64,000 nucleotides of DNA from Arcticimaribacter sp965277835 (GCA_965277835.1 OZ255841.1:1240001-1304000); one strand, 5' to 3'. Shown: positions 27,903 to 37,923, counted from the stretch's first letter. Notes: a model not told the origin generated them from the letters alone. Numbers and translations are program-made.

Positions 27903-27915
27903 TTTAGTATTTCTT

Positions 27916-29649
27916 TTAATGAACTCTTCCCATTAGTTTAGTTAAAATTGGAGATATTAGAACAACAATAAGTCCTGCCCCAATCGAGTATTTTGCAATT
28001 AAATCAAAACCATCAAGATAAATATATAAGCTATCAAAACCTCCTACATCTTTCGACTCGCTCTCTACGGCTAACTGTTCCCCTATAAAGCCTACTATTT
28101 GAAATGCATACGCAGAAGATAAAAACCAAATTCCCATCATAAAACCAACAATACGTTGTGGGGACAGGTCGGTGATTTTAGACAGTCCTACAGGTGACAT
28201 AAATAATTCTCCAACCGAAAGCAAAAAATAGAGAACTAATAAATATGAAAAAGGAACCATCCCGTTTTCGTCGGCAGAACCCCCACTTAATGACAAAACA
28301 TAAAAGCCTACTCCTGCAAGAAGCAATCCTATTCCAAATTTATAGGGCGTTCTTGGGTTTATTCTGTTTTTTGACAAATAGCCAAAAAGTAAAGAAATAG
28401 GTATAGAAAGTATAATGATAAACATCGAATTCAACGAATTTGTTTGCGAAGAGTTTATCAGGGGTAAGTCTACATTTCTATCTGCAAAAAGCGTAATTAC
28501 ACTACCATGTAATTCGTGGAACCCCCAAAAAATTGTCATAAACAAGGTAATAAAAATAGCTACAATGAGTTTTTTCCGTTCTTCTGCGGTAGATTGATAT
28601 AAAACATAGGCTAAATAAGAAATAACGGTAATACCAATGGCTTTAAACAAAAGATTCACTGCATTCTGTCCCTTTAAAAATGGTTTTAAAACCTCAAAAC
28701 AGCTATCTAGCAAATTTGTCAGTAGAGTTATAAAGAAAACTACCTCAAAAACCAATATAATAATAACTTTTACCCATCTTTTTCTAGTATATCTATATAA
28801 AACATATCCTAGGCAAGCAAGAATAATAATACCAATAATTTTACATAAAAGGGTTAACCCATCTTCTCCTTCAAAAAATGTCTCTTTTGCTCCAAAAGAT
28901 TTATACGAAGCTAGCATTAAGGCTATAAGAGGGGCAGATAAAAAAGCGAGAATAGTAATCCATAGGTCTTTTGAAATCCCTAGTGTTTTTGTTTCTAAAT
29001 GACTAGATGTAGGTGGTAGCCCTTTGTCTTTAAAAATACCGCCTTTAATGCCGCTCCAAAAAAACAATAGTCCTGCAAGCATTCCTATTCCTGCTAGTCC
29101 AAAGCCGTAATGCCAACCGTAGGTATACCCTAACCATCCGCATAAGAGAGGAGAAATAAATCCACCAATATTAATACCCATATAAAAAATAACAAATCCA
29201 GAATCTTTTCTAGGGTCATTTTCTTCATAAAGCGTGGCAACAAAACTCGAAATATTAGGTTTAAAAAAACCATTACCTACCACAATAAGTCCAAGTGCTA
29301 AGAAAAAAGTAATGTCAGTTTCTATAGCTAAAACAAAATGCCCTAATGCCATTAACACACCACCTAAAAGGATAGACTTTCTAAACCCCAGTAGGGAATC
29401 CGAAATACGTCCACCAATTACTGTACTTGCATAAACCAAAGACCCGTATGACGCATATACGGCAGCAGCGGCGGCATCTCGCTCAAGTAATGCTTCAAAA
29501 ATAACATTAACCATGTAGAGCGTGAGTAATGCACGCATACCATAGAAGCTAAAGCGTTCCCATAATTCGGCAAAGAAAAGGTATAAAAGCCCTTTTGGAT
29601 GACCAAAGAAAGAAGAATCGATAGATGAGGTAGAATTGATTTTTGCCAT
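27916..29649 (-). CDS. Peptide MFS transporter, POT/PTR family
   Basis: 577 residues, 12-14 membrane helices. The proton-coupled oligopeptide transporter hallmark ExxERFxYYG appears as ELWERFSFYG near residue 30, and later FYMGINIGGFISPLLCGWLG, the second PTR signature. It imports di- and tripeptides with protons. It lies 6 bases after an S9 dipeptidyl peptidase that produces dipeptides, so the pair forms a release-and-import system. Two long inserts with extra hydrophobic segments in the middle (about 250-345) make it longer than bacterial DtpT. Confidence 0.95.
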   Translation of the reverse strand: MAKINSTSSIDSSFFGHPKGLLYLFFAELWERFSFYGMRALLTLYMVNVIFEALLERDAAAAAVYASYGSLVYASTVIGGRISDSLLGFRKSILLGGVLMALGHFVLAIETDITFFLALGLIVVGNGFFKPNISSFVATLYEENDPRKDSGFVIFYMGINIGGFISPLLCGWLGYTYGWHYGFGLAGIGMLAGLLFFWSGIKGGIFKDKGLPPTSSHLETKTLGISKDLWITILAFLSAPLIALMLASYKSFGAKETFFEGEDGLTLLCKIIGIIILACLGYVLYRYTRKRWVKVIIILVFEVVFFITLLTNLLDSCFEVLKPFLKGQNAVNLLFKAIGITVISYLAYVLYQSTAEERKKLIVAIFITLFMTIFWGFHELHGSVITLFADRNVDLPLINSSQTNSLNSMFIIILSIPISLLFGYLSKNRINPRTPYKFGIGLLLAGVGFYVLSLSGGSADENGMVPFSYLLVLYFLLSVGELFMSPVGLSKITDLSPQRIVGFMMGIWFLSSAYAFQIVGFIGEQLAVESESKDVGGFDSLYIYLDGFDLIAKYSIGAGLIVVLISPILTKLMGRVH

Positions 29650-29655
29650 AATAGG

Positions 29656-31818
29656 TTATAGTTTTTCAAGAATAAAGTTAGTCATTTTTGAATATAAGTG
29701 AAGGCGTGTGTTTCCTCCATAAATCCCATGATTTTTATCGGGATATATCATAAGTTCAAAAGGTTTGTTCGCCTGTATAAGAGCTTCTGCCATACGCATT
29801 GTATTTTGCAAATGCACATTGTCATCGCCCGAACCATGTATTAATAAATAATCACCTTTTAATAATTCAGGATAATTAAACGGAGAGTTTAGGTCATATC
29901 CGTCAGGGTTTTCTTGGGGAGTTCGCATAAAACGTTCCGTATAAATAGTATCATAAAAACGCCAACTAGTAACAGGAGCAACGGCTATTGCCAAAGAAAA
30001 CACATCGTTCCCTTTTAAGATGCAATTAGTTGACATATGCCCTCCAAAGCTCCACCCCCAAATTCCAATGCGATTTTTATCTATATAAGATTTTTCGCCA
30101 AGTATTTTTGCAGCTTCAATTTGGTCAAGTGTTTCAAAATGTACAAGCTGCTTGTAGGTTACTTTTTTGAAAGCCGTGCCTTTAAGCCCTGTACCTCGCC
30201 CGTCAATACACGCAATAATATATCCTTTTTGAGCAAGCATTTGATGCCAATAATCATTGCTCGAATTCCATTTATTTGCAACCTGTTGAGAACCCGGTCC
30301 AGAGTATTGGAACATCAATAAAGGGTAACTCTTGTTAGGGTCAAAATCTTTAGGTTTAATCATCCACATATTCAAATCATTCCCGTTAACGGAAATTGTT
30401 GAAAATTCTTTGGGAGAAATTATATAATCTACGAGCTTGTTTTTTAAAGCCATATTATCTTCAATAGGGCGAATAATTTTACCCGATGAGGTAACTCTTA
30501 AATTATAAATTGTTGGGGTATTACTGTCTTCGTAAGTGTGTATATAATATTTATAATCTGCACTAAACGAAACTCCATTAGTACCTTTTTGAGGGCTAAG
30601 AGCACGTTTTTTTGTTCCATTTAGTTTAATTGCATAGACCGCACGTTCTGTGCTTCCAGGTTCAACAGAAGCATAATAAACCTCCTTAGTCTTTTCTTGA
30701 AAACCAAAAAAGCGGGTTACTTCCCATGCGCCTTTAGTGATTTGATTTTTTAAAGTGCCGTCGGACTTATAATAGTATATATGATTATATCCACTGCGTT
30801 CACTCGTCCAAAGAAAACTACCGTCTTTAAGAAACCTTAGGTTATCGTGTACATCAACATAAGTGTCTTCGCGTTCTTCCAAAAGTACTTTCGAAGTATT
30901 CTCATCAATATTATAACGCCACAGTTGCAAATGGTTTTGATGACGATTAATAGTTTGAACAATTAACTGACTTTTATTAGGTGTAAATTTTATTCTAGGA
31001 ATATAATAAGGGTCGTCCTCTCCTAATTTTATTTGGCGTGTTTCTTTGCTTGGTATTTTATAGAGATATAAACTAACTATTGCATTTTTCTCTCCTGCTT
31101 TTGGATACTTAAAGGTATATTGAGAAGGATATAGGTCTTCGCCAATTACATCCATAGAATAGGTTGGAACTAAGGTTTCGTCAAACTTCATAAATACAAG
31201 TGCAGTGCCATCGGCATTCCAATCAAAGGCTCTAACAAAACCAAACTCTTCTTCATAAACCCAATCTGTTAGCCCATTAATTATATTGTCGTCTCCATCT
31301 TCAGTAATTTTATCAACGACATTATTTATCAAATCTTTGATATATAAGTTACGCTCAAAAACAAAAGCAACCTTAGTTCCATCAGGAGAAAACTTAGGCT
31401 CTTGTATTTTAGAGCCAAATAAAAGCTCGGCTTTTTTTGTTGTACGGTCATAAGTATAATATAGAGCTTCTTTGGAACGTCTATAAATTGGATCAACTTC
31501 TGTTTCGAGTAATAATTTTTTTTCATCTAAAGAAAAACTATACGATGTAAAAAAGGGAAGAGAAGCAGAATTAGCTGAATTTACGATTTCGCCAACAATT
31601 TTTGCGGTTGCATAGTCATAGGCAACTACTTTCGACGATTGTAATTCACGGTCTATTTCTAACACAGTGTATTGGCTTGCCGAGGTCAAAGGGTGGATTT
31701 CCTCTAAACGTTCAGCAGAAAATTCTTGCTCCCATATTTCTTCATTTGTAATATGTTTTGTTTGACCAGTAACGGCAAAGTATACTGAAAATAGTAGGAC
31801 AAATTGAAAGAGCTTCAT
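29656..31818 (-). CDS. Dipeptidyl peptidase IV-type S9 peptidase
   Basis: 720 residues with a signal peptide ending near AVTGQ (about residue 18). An eight-bladed beta-propeller (about 45-470) precedes the alpha/beta hydrolase domain. Nucleophile Ser590 in GWSFGG, acid Asp665 or 666 in GSGDDNVH, and base His697 in KNHGI. The propeller carries WVYEEEFG, the double-Glu motif of true DPP-IV that binds the peptide N-terminus, so cleavage after X-Pro or X-Ala dipeptides in the periplasm is expected. First gene of the peptidase-POT-thioredoxin unit. Confidence 0.94.
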   Translation of the reverse strand: MKLFQFVLLFSVYFAVTGQTKHITNEEIWEQEFSAERLEEIHPLTSASQYTVLEIDRELQSSKVVAYDYATAKIVGEIVNSANSASLPFFTSYSFSLDEKKLLLETEVDPIYRRSKEALYYTYDRTTKKAELLFGSKIQEPKFSPDGTKVAFVFERNLYIKDLINNVVDKITEDGDDNIINGLTDWVYEEEFGFVRAFDWNADGTALVFMKFDETLVPTYSMDVIGEDLYPSQYTFKYPKAGEKNAIVSLYLYKIPSKETRQIKLGEDDPYYIPRIKFTPNKSQLIVQTINRHQNHLQLWRYNIDENTSKVLLEEREDTYVDVHDNLRFLKDGSFLWTSERSGYNHIYYYKSDGTLKNQITKGAWEVTRFFGFQEKTKEVYYASVEPGSTERAVYAIKLNGTKKRALSPQKGTNGVSFSADYKYYIHTYEDSNTPTIYNLRVTSSGKIIRPIEDNMALKNKLVDYIISPKEFSTISVNGNDLNMWMIKPKDFDPNKSYPLLMFQYSGPGSQQVANKWNSSNDYWHQMLAQKGYIIACIDGRGTGLKGTAFKKVTYKQLVHFETLDQIEAAKILGEKSYIDKNRIGIWGWSFGGHMSTNCILKGNDVFSLAIAVAPVTSWRFYDTIYTERFMRTPQENPDGYDLNSPFNYPELLKGDYLLIHGSGDDNVHLQNTMRMAEALIQANKPFELMIYPDKNHGIYGGNTRLHLYSKMTNFILEKL

Positions 31819-31905
31819 TATTATTTAAGTTTAGGCGTTCTAAATTAATAATTTTTGAATTGGAACTAACTATTTAAGTAATAAAACATTCCATATCTAA
31901 AACTG

Positions 31906-31913
31906 TATCTTTG
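31906..31913 (+). promoter_or_regulatory. -7 element (TATCTTTG) before mvaA
   Basis: TATCTTTG fits TANNTTTG and ends 19 bases before the ATG of the HMG-CoA reductase gene. No TTTG at the expected -33 distance. Confidence 0.5.
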
Positions 31914-31932
31914 CTTTTTTATTATAACTAAT

Positions 31933-33237
31933 ATGTCTAAAAGTATTAACAGGTTCTCCAAAAAAAGCAAGGAAGAAAAAATAGATTGGCTTATAGAAAC
32001 CCATTTTGCAGGAAATCAAGATGTAAAAACACAATTAACGTCTTATTGGAATTCGGATGATAAGTTGCAAGAGTTACACGATGAATTTATTGAAAATGCG
32101 CTTTCTAATTTTTATTTGCCGCTAAGTGTTGCTCCTAACTTTCTTATAAACCAAAAAGAATATACAATTCCTATGGTTATCGAAGAAAGCTCTGTAGTTG
32201 CAGCAGCATCTAAAGCAGCGAAGTATTGGAAAGACCGAGGAGGATTTAAAACAACAATTATTGGGCAAGAAAAAGTGGGTCAAGTACACTTTATGTATAA
32301 AGGAAGTGTGCAAAAACTATATTCTTTTTTCGATAAAATTAAACCCCTACTATATAAAGATACCGAGGAATTAACCAAAAATATGACTGCCCGAGGAGGA
32401 GGAATATTATCTATTGATTTAATAGACAAAACTTCTGAGTTAGATTATTATTATCAATTGCATGCTTGTTTTAATACTGTGGATTCAATGGGAGCAAATT
32501 TCATTAATTCGTGCCTTGAGCAATTTGCAAAAACTCTTGTTAAGGAAGCAAGTGAAAGTTTAGATATAGAAAAAAATTCTATTGAAATTGTAATGAGCAT
32601 TCTTTCTAATTATGTGCCTAATTGTTTAGTAAAAGTAGAGGTAAGATGCTTAATTGAAAACTTAGAACCCGAAGAAGGGATGAGCAAACAAGAGTTTGTG
32701 GAAAAATTTGCCCGAGCAGTTGAAATTGCTCAAATAGAGCCTCATAGAGCAGTTACTCATAATAAAGGGATTATGAATGGCGTTGACGCTGTAGTTTTAG
32801 CTACGGGCAATGACTTTAGAGCTGTTGAAGCTGGGATACATGCCTATGCTTCGAGGAAAGGGCAATATCAAAGCTTGAGTAAAGCGTATATTAAACAAGA
32901 CACGTTTTGTTTTGAGCTTGAGATTCCCCTAGCTGTCGGAACTATTGGAGGGTTAACTAATTTACATCCTTTAGTTAAATGGTCTTTAGCCTTATTAGAA
33001 AACCCTTCGGCAACTGAGCTAATGGAAATTATAGCCGTGGCAGGGTTAGCACAAAACTTTGCAGCAATACGATCTTTGGTTACTTCGGGTATTCAAAAGG
33101 GGCATATGAAAATGCATCTATTAAATATTTTAAATCAGTTAAACGCAAATCAAAGTCAAAAGTTACAAGCTATAGAACATTTTAAAACAACACCTGTTAG
33201 TTTTAGTATTGTAGCTAAGTTTTTGAAAAATTTATAG
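31933..33237 (+). CDS. mvaA: Hydroxymethylglutaryl-CoA reductase, class II
   Basis: 434 residues. Catalyses HMG-CoA to mevalonate, the committing step of the mevalonate isoprenoid route used by flavobacteria. Class II features: substrate region VPMVIEESSVVAAASKAAK, TARGGGILS, DSMGANFINSC, ATGNDFRAVEAG with the catalytic Asp region, GTIGGLTNLHP, and the late GIQKGHMKMHL with the general-acid His. The class is often called degradative, but here it neighbours a GHMP kinase of the same pathway, so a biosynthetic role is likely. The next gene starts 1 base after the stop. Confidence 0.95.
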   Translation: MSKSINRFSKKSKEEKIDWLIETHFAGNQDVKTQLTSYWNSDDKLQELHDEFIENALSNFYLPLSVAPNFLINQKEYTIPMVIEESSVVAAASKAAKYWKDRGGFKTTIIGQEKVGQVHFMYKGSVQKLYSFFDKIKPLLYKDTEELTKNMTARGGGILSIDLIDKTSELDYYYQLHACFNTVDSMGANFINSCLEQFAKTLVKEASESLDIEKNSIEIVMSILSNYVPNCLVKVEVRCLIENLEPEEGMSKQEFVEKFARAVEIAQIEPHRAVTHNKGIMNGVDAVVLATGNDFRAVEAGIHAYASRKGQYQSLSKAYIKQDTFCFELEIPLAVGTIGGLTNLHPLVKWSLALLENPSATELMEIIAVAGLAQNFAAIRSLVTSGIQKGHMKMHLLNILNQLNANQSQKLQAIEHFKTTPVSFSIVAKFLKNL

Positions 33238-33238
33238 C

Positions 33239-34153
33239 ATGGAATTTTATAGCCCTGGTAAATTGTTAATTACTTCAGAGTATTGCGTACTCGATGGAGC
33301 TAAAGCCTTAGCATTACCAACTAAAAAAGGGCAATGGATGAAAATTGAACCCATCGCAGAGCCTTTAATTCATTGGAAAAGTTATACGCACACAAACACC
33401 CTTTGGATAAACGCTTTTTTCTCTATAAAAAACTTTGATCCCGTTGAAGCAAATGGGACTGAGTTATTTTTAATAGACAGGATTCAAATGATTTTAAAAA
33501 CTATGCGCGCGCTTAACCCAGAGTTTTGCTCCACAGGGTATAGAGTTACCACAACTCTGGAGTTCAACCAACAATGGGGATTAGGGTCATCATCTACGCT
33601 TATTTATAATTTATCCCAATGGGCACAAGTCAACCCTTTTGAATTATTGGACAAAACTTTTGGCGGGAGTGGTTATGATGTGGCAGTAGCAAAAGCGAAG
33701 CAAAGTATTTATTATACTCGAAACGAATATAACCCAACAATAGAGCCAGTCTGCTTTAATCCTCCTTTCAAAAAAGAGCTTTTTTTTATATACCTAAATA
33801 AAAAGCAACACAGCCAAAAAGAAGTTAAAGCATATTATGAAAGACATAAAAAGCTAGATGAAAAATTTATTCAAAAAATAAACGATATCACTATAGCTAT
33901 TGCAGAAGCGCAAACGCTTTCTAAGTTTAATGATTTAATTGAAGAACACGAAGATTTGATAGGCTCTCTTTTAAATCAGTCGCCTATTAAGAAACGTCTG
34001 TTCCACGATTTTGAAGGAAAAATTAAAAGCCTAGGTGCTTGGGGAGGAGATTTTATACTAGCTACAGGCTTAAAAAGCCCTTTATATTTTAAAGAAAAAG
34101 GATTTGAAACTATACAGATGTTTGATGAACTTATTTCTTCGGAGAAGCCTTGA
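33239..34153 (+). CDS. GYDIA-family GHMP kinase (mevalonate-pathway type)
   Basis: 304 residues. GHMP-kinase marks are the N-terminal SPGKLLITSEYCVLDGA, the ATP loop WGLGSSSTLIYNL and GGSGYDVAVAKA, the last being the GYDIA-type segment. The C-terminal LGAWGGDFILATG is the third motif. It probably phosphorylates mevalonate or a downstream phosphomevalonate; which step cannot be told from sequence alone. Directly coupled to mvaA (1 base apart). It converges on the PPIase gene, with a small hairpin at 34173-34192 between them. Confidence 0.88.
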   Translation: MEFYSPGKLLITSEYCVLDGAKALALPTKKGQWMKIEPIAEPLIHWKSYTHTNTLWINAFFSIKNFDPVEANGTELFLIDRIQMILKTMRALNPEFCSTGYRVTTTLEFNQQWGLGSSSTLIYNLSQWAQVNPFELLDKTFGGSGYDVAVAKAKQSIYYTRNEYNPTIEPVCFNPPFKKELFFIYLNKKQHSQKEVKAYYERHKKLDEKFIQKINDITIAIAEAQTLSKFNDLIEEHEDLIGSLLNQSPIKKRLFHDFEGKIKSLGAWGGDFILATGLKSPLYFKEKGFETIQMFDELISSEKP

Positions 34154-34172
34154 AAAAAAGAAAATTAACACA

Positions 34173-34192
34173 TTGACTTAAATATAAGTCAA
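34173..34192. terminator. Hairpin between convergent genes
   Basis: TTGACTTA / TAAGTCAA form a perfect 8-base-pair stem with loop AATA between the stops of the GHMP kinase and PPIase genes. No U-tract on either side, so it is only a possible terminator or RNA-end stabiliser. Confidence 0.3.
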
Positions 34193-34208
34193 ACCAACAT
34201 TTTACCTT

Positions 34209-36338
34209 CTAGTAATATAAAGAACGATTATCAACAATAGAGGCAGTAGATTCTAAAGCATCAATAATATATTGAGTCGTTTTTTCTCGTTCAAATTGAG
34301 TTAAACGCCCTGCATAATAACTATAATCTTCTAGGTCTTCAGCTATATTTTTTGCAACAATATAAAGTTTATAAACTCCTTTGTCTCCTATAATCAAATC
34401 TGAGGTTTCATTTACATCTAAACCAAAAGCAGCTCCTACAATATTAGGTTCGCTTCCAGCACCAACAAGAGTTTCATTTTTTTGATTTATAGACAACGCC
34501 GAGACTACCTCAACACTGTTGTTAGCGGCTAAGTCTTCTAAAGAATTAATGTCAGAATTAGATTTAATAATCATATTTGCCTTTTTCTGATTTCTCAAGA
34601 TTTCAGTAACTTCATCTCTAGCCTCATCTACGCTAACTAAACCTTCCTCTTTTTTATCAGTAAGACGTACAATTACATATCCTCCAGAAGAAAGGTTAAA
34701 ACGTTTAATATTTCCTATCTCGGTGTTTTCATCGAACGCCCACTGAACAATTGGACGTTGTTTTACAAGCCCTGGAAGATTTTCATCTAAAGCATCTATA
34801 GAGCTAACTTCACGCAAATTATAATTATTGCTTTCAGAAACTTCAGCAAAACTGGTGCCTTTATTAACAGCCATTTCAAATTGAGTGGCGTTTTTAAACA
34901 CTTCGTTTGCAGTTTTGTTCGAAGGTACAATACTATGGCTCAAATTAGCGAAAAAGACAACGTCTTGCTTATCGGTTACTTTGATAACATGAAAACCATA
35001 ATCTGATTCAACTACTCCAACAGTTCCTATTGAAGATTTATCGACAAAACCAAAAAGCTCTGGAATAATTTCATTTTCTTGAAAATAGCCTAAGTCTCCG
35101 CCGAGGTTACTTTCGAGACCCTCTGAGGTGTCAGAAGCTAAAATTTCAAATTTTGAAGGATCTCTCCGTATTTGTCTAAGATATTCGTTTGCCAATTTTC
35201 TTGCAGCTTCTTTTGTTCTAATAACAAGAGGATTAGATTCGCCAATACGGCGCGACTCTTCGTGAGAAATTAAAATTTGACTTGCTCTAATATTACCGTT
35301 CTTCTTTCGGTCTAAAACTCGTGATATCTTGTACGAATCAATATCTTTATAAGGACCAAAAATTTCTCCGACTTCTAAGTTGTATAAAATTTCTGCAAAA
35401 TCATTTGGCAATTTACCTTTTGGTAGATAAATAGAATCGAAGCCCTCTTCAGAATATTTTTCGACAAAACCTCTAATATCCGCTTCTGAAATAGTTTTAA
35501 AGCCCTGTATTGTGTCTGTCAACTTAGACACATCATTATATTCAATCTGGTCTTCTAATAGAGCTTCAAGGTTATTTCTTATTGCAGTTTGATCTTCTTC
35601 CGTAGCAGTTTCAAAAAAAGCTACATATTCAATTCCTCGTGTTGCCTTTGTTTCATATAAATCAGCATGATTTTTAATGTAAGACTTTATTTCGGAGTCC
35701 GTTATTTTTACAAGACTATCTGGAATACTTGAAAAAGGAATTTGCACATAATTTAAATCTACATTATCATTTTCTAAATGATATAATATTTCAGCTTCTT
35801 TATCTGTAATATTTATACTTGATTGAATTAAATCAAAATAAATAGATTGTCGTGCAGAAACAATAATTTGAGCTTCTTGCGATCTCCACTGTTCATATGC
35901 TTGAGGATTTTGATCTCTCATTTGCGCAATAAAGTTTGTAAATAAATCGAAATCAAAAAAGCCCGCCTCATTAATAAATTGAGGGTTAGTATTAATCGCT
36001 TCTGTTGACGAAACAGCTTGTTCTATCTGTTCTTTGCCCGCATCAATACCTAAGGTTTTAAATTGTGTTTCAAAAATTGTATTTCGAACATATTGATCCC
36101 AAACTTCATTTACAGCTTCGATTGTAGTATATCCTTGCTGACGTTCTGTTAAGTCAACAAAATACCTAAATTGTTGGATATCAATTTTTTCGCCATTTAT
36201 AATTCCTATAGGCTCAGATGGCCCAGTATCTCCCGCTCCATTTCCGAATACTCCAGATATAATAAATGCAAATAATGCAAGTCCAATAATTAAAAGTAAA
36301 AAGAAAGTCTTTTGCCTAATTCTATCTAATATAGCCAT
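34209..36338 (-). CDS. Membrane-anchored parvulin peptidylprolyl isomerase (PpiD/SurA-like)
   Basis: 709 residues. One N-terminal membrane anchor (about 12-30, FFLLLIIGLALFAFIISG), a SurA-N-like chaperone domain, then a parvulin domain at about 345-460 (ASQILISH, GGDLGYFQENEI, VVESDYGFHVIKV), and a long C-terminal periplasmic part. This is the PpiD architecture; it helps folding of secreted and outer-membrane proteins at the inner membrane. Last gene in the coaX-to-PPIase minus-strand block, but with its own -7 element at 36367. Confidence 0.93.
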   Translation of the reverse strand: MAILDRIRQKTFFLLLIIGLALFAFIISGVFGNGAGDTGPSEPIGIINGEKIDIQQFRYFVDLTERQQGYTTIEAVNEVWDQYVRNTIFETQFKTLGIDAGKEQIEQAVSSTEAINTNPQFINEAGFFDFDLFTNFIAQMRDQNPQAYEQWRSQEAQIIVSARQSIYFDLIQSSINITDKEAEILYHLENDNVDLNYVQIPFSSIPDSLVKITDSEIKSYIKNHADLYETKATRGIEYVAFFETATEEDQTAIRNNLEALLEDQIEYNDVSKLTDTIQGFKTISEADIRGFVEKYSEEGFDSIYLPKGKLPNDFAEILYNLEVGEIFGPYKDIDSYKISRVLDRKKNGNIRASQILISHEESRRIGESNPLVIRTKEAARKLANEYLRQIRRDPSKFEILASDTSEGLESNLGGDLGYFQENEIIPELFGFVDKSSIGTVGVVESDYGFHVIKVTDKQDVVFFANLSHSIVPSNKTANEVFKNATQFEMAVNKGTSFAEVSESNNYNLREVSSIDALDENLPGLVKQRPIVQWAFDENTEIGNIKRFNLSSGGYVIVRLTDKKEEGLVSVDEARDEVTEILRNQKKANMIIKSNSDINSLEDLAANNSVEVVSALSINQKNETLVGAGSEPNIVGAAFGLDVNETSDLIIGDKGVYKLYIVAKNIAEDLEDYSYYAGRLTQFEREKTTQYIIDALESTASIVDNRSLYY

Positions 36339-36366
36339 TGTGTAGAAATTTGATTTTTACAAGTTG

Positions 36367-36374
36367 CAAAAGTA
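36367..36374 (-). promoter_or_regulatory. -7 element (TACTTTTG) before the PPIase gene
   Basis: Minus-strand TACTTTTG matches TANNTTTG and lies 28 bases before the start codon at 36338. -33 box not clear. Confidence 0.4.
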
Positions 36375-36437
36375 CAATATCCTTATCAATAATAAAAGGG
36401 AATAAAAATTTTATCTTCTAGGTTGAGTAATAATATT

Positions 36438-37706
36438 TTAGGTTTCTTTTACCAAAAGATGAATTCGTTCAATTTTAGTGGACGAAACTTCTAAAATTTT
36501 GAATTGATATTCTTCTAGTGTAAACACATCCCCTTGTTTAGGAATTTCTTCGGTAAAGTGAATAACTAGACCTCCAAGAGTTTCATAAAACTCATTTTCG
36601 GGGAGAGATAATCCATAAGTAGTATTGAGGTAGTCCACTTCTAAGCGCGCTGAGAATTCAAACTCATTTTCATTTATTTTCACCTCGCGGTGTTCCACTT
36701 GGTCGTGTTCATCTTCAATTTCTCCAAATAATTCTTCGACAATATCTTCGATAGTTATAATACCAGAAGTTCCTCCGTATTCATCGAGAACAACGGTAAG
36801 GCTTTTTTTCTTTCCAGTTAGTCTATTTAATATTTCGTTTACAGGGAGGGGTTCATGAATAAATTCAACTGGGAGTAATATGTTTCTAATAGATTTTGGT
36901 TTTTTCAAAAAATCAAAAACATGTACATAACCTAATATATCATCAACAGAATTTTGATACACAAGTATTTTCGATAATCCTGTGGTTGTAAAAAGTTTCT
37001 TTAACTCTTCTATGGGTTTATTAATATCAATAGCAATTAATTCGGCTCTAGGCACCATAACCTCACGAGCTTTTAAACTAGAAAACTCCAAAGCGTTTTG
37101 AAAAATTTGTATTTCAGAGTCTATTTTTTCTTTGTCATCTATAGATTCTACTTGTCTTTCTATATATTCTCCTAACTCCCCTTTAGAGAATGCAATTTCA
37201 GAAACCTGAACTGAGGTTTTAAAGAACGTAAGTAATAATCCGTCTGTTAACTTAATGATGAAATACGTTATTGGAGTAAATAAATAGTAAAAAAAGGCTG
37301 CAGGAATAATAAAAAATTTAATTAGCCTATTCGCATATAATTGAAAAAAAACTTTAGGTAAAAACTCCGCAGTTAAAAGAATAATAATTGTTGAGATAAG
37401 AGTTTGGTAAAACAGTATACTTATTGATAAGTCAACGTTTTGTGCTTCGGGGAACATAATAGAGACAATACGGTCTCCCATAAATATACCATAGATAACT
37501 AGTGAAATATTATTCCCTAGTAACATAGTCGAAATAAACTTGGATGTATTTTCAGTAATTCGAGTTAATACACGAGCAGATATATTTTTCTGATTTTTTT
37601 CTATTTCCAAAAAAATACGGTCGGAAGATATAAATGCTATTTCCATGCCCGAAAAAAATGCAGAAAGCACTAAACATAAAACTATTATTATATCGCTAAA
37701 AATCAT
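36438..37706 (-). CDS. CNNM/CBS-domain membrane protein (hemolysin family)
   Basis: 422 residues. N-terminal CNNM (DUF21) domain with three or four membrane helices (about 1-185), beginning with FSGMEIAFISSDRI; two CBS domains at about 205-325 (MVPRAELIAID, VLDEYGGTSGIITIEDIVEELFG); and a CorC/HlyC transporter-associated domain at the end. Members act in divalent-cation transport or its regulation. It is related to gliding protein GldE, but gldD is not beside it, and the lptC/PPIase neighbourhood is that of a separate paralogue, so I do not call gldE. Its start overlaps the stop of the small upstream gene (ATGA). Confidence 0.88.
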   Translation of the reverse strand: MIFSDIIIVLCLVLSAFFSGMEIAFISSDRIFLEIEKNQKNISARVLTRITENTSKFISTMLLGNNISLVIYGIFMGDRIVSIMFPEAQNVDLSISILFYQTLISTIIILLTAEFLPKVFFQLYANRLIKFFIIPAAFFYYLFTPITYFIIKLTDGLLLTFFKTSVQVSEIAFSKGELGEYIERQVESIDDKEKIDSEIQIFQNALEFSSLKAREVMVPRAELIAIDINKPIEELKKLFTTTGLSKILVYQNSVDDILGYVHVFDFLKKPKSIRNILLPVEFIHEPLPVNEILNRLTGKKKSLTVVLDEYGGTSGIITIEDIVEELFGEIEDEHDQVEHREVKINENEFEFSARLEVDYLNTTYGLSLPENEFYETLGGLVIHFTEEIPKQGDVFTLEEYQFKILEVSSTKIERIHLLVKET

Positions 37707-37894
37707 TTAGGTTTTCTACTATTAAATTTTTTTCGATAGTTTCTTCTAAATAAAACCATAAATATTGAGAGTACCATAAAGCCTATAAAAAGATAGGCTT
37801 TTTCTCTACGAACATCCCATAGGGTTATAGCTTCAAAAATAGATACTGCAGCAATTATTATGTAAACGATTTCAGATATTTTGTATAATTTCAT
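37703..37894 (-). CDS. Small two-helix membrane protein
   Basis: 63 residues with two hydrophobic segments (about 8-24 and 33-49) and a basic tail (RRNYRKKFNSRKPK) that would stay in the cytoplasm. The stop overlaps the start of the CNNM/CBS gene by 4 bases, and lptC lies 29 bases upstream, so it sits inside the operon and is very probably translated. No domain recognised. Its place suggests an accessory subunit of the CNNM protein or of the Lpt system; inference only. Confidence 0.75.
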   Translation of the reverse strand: MKLYKISEIVYIIIAAVSIFEAITLWDVRREKAYLFIGFMVLSIFMVLFRRNYRKKFNSRKPK

Positions 37895-37923
37895 TAGAAA
37901 GGATTTTATTTTCTATACTTAAT

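Noticed and set aside
36438..37706. gldE (gliding motility)
   Set aside because: The domain set fits, but gldD and ssb are not adjacent and the neighbours are lptC and a PPIase, as for the non-Gld paralogue.
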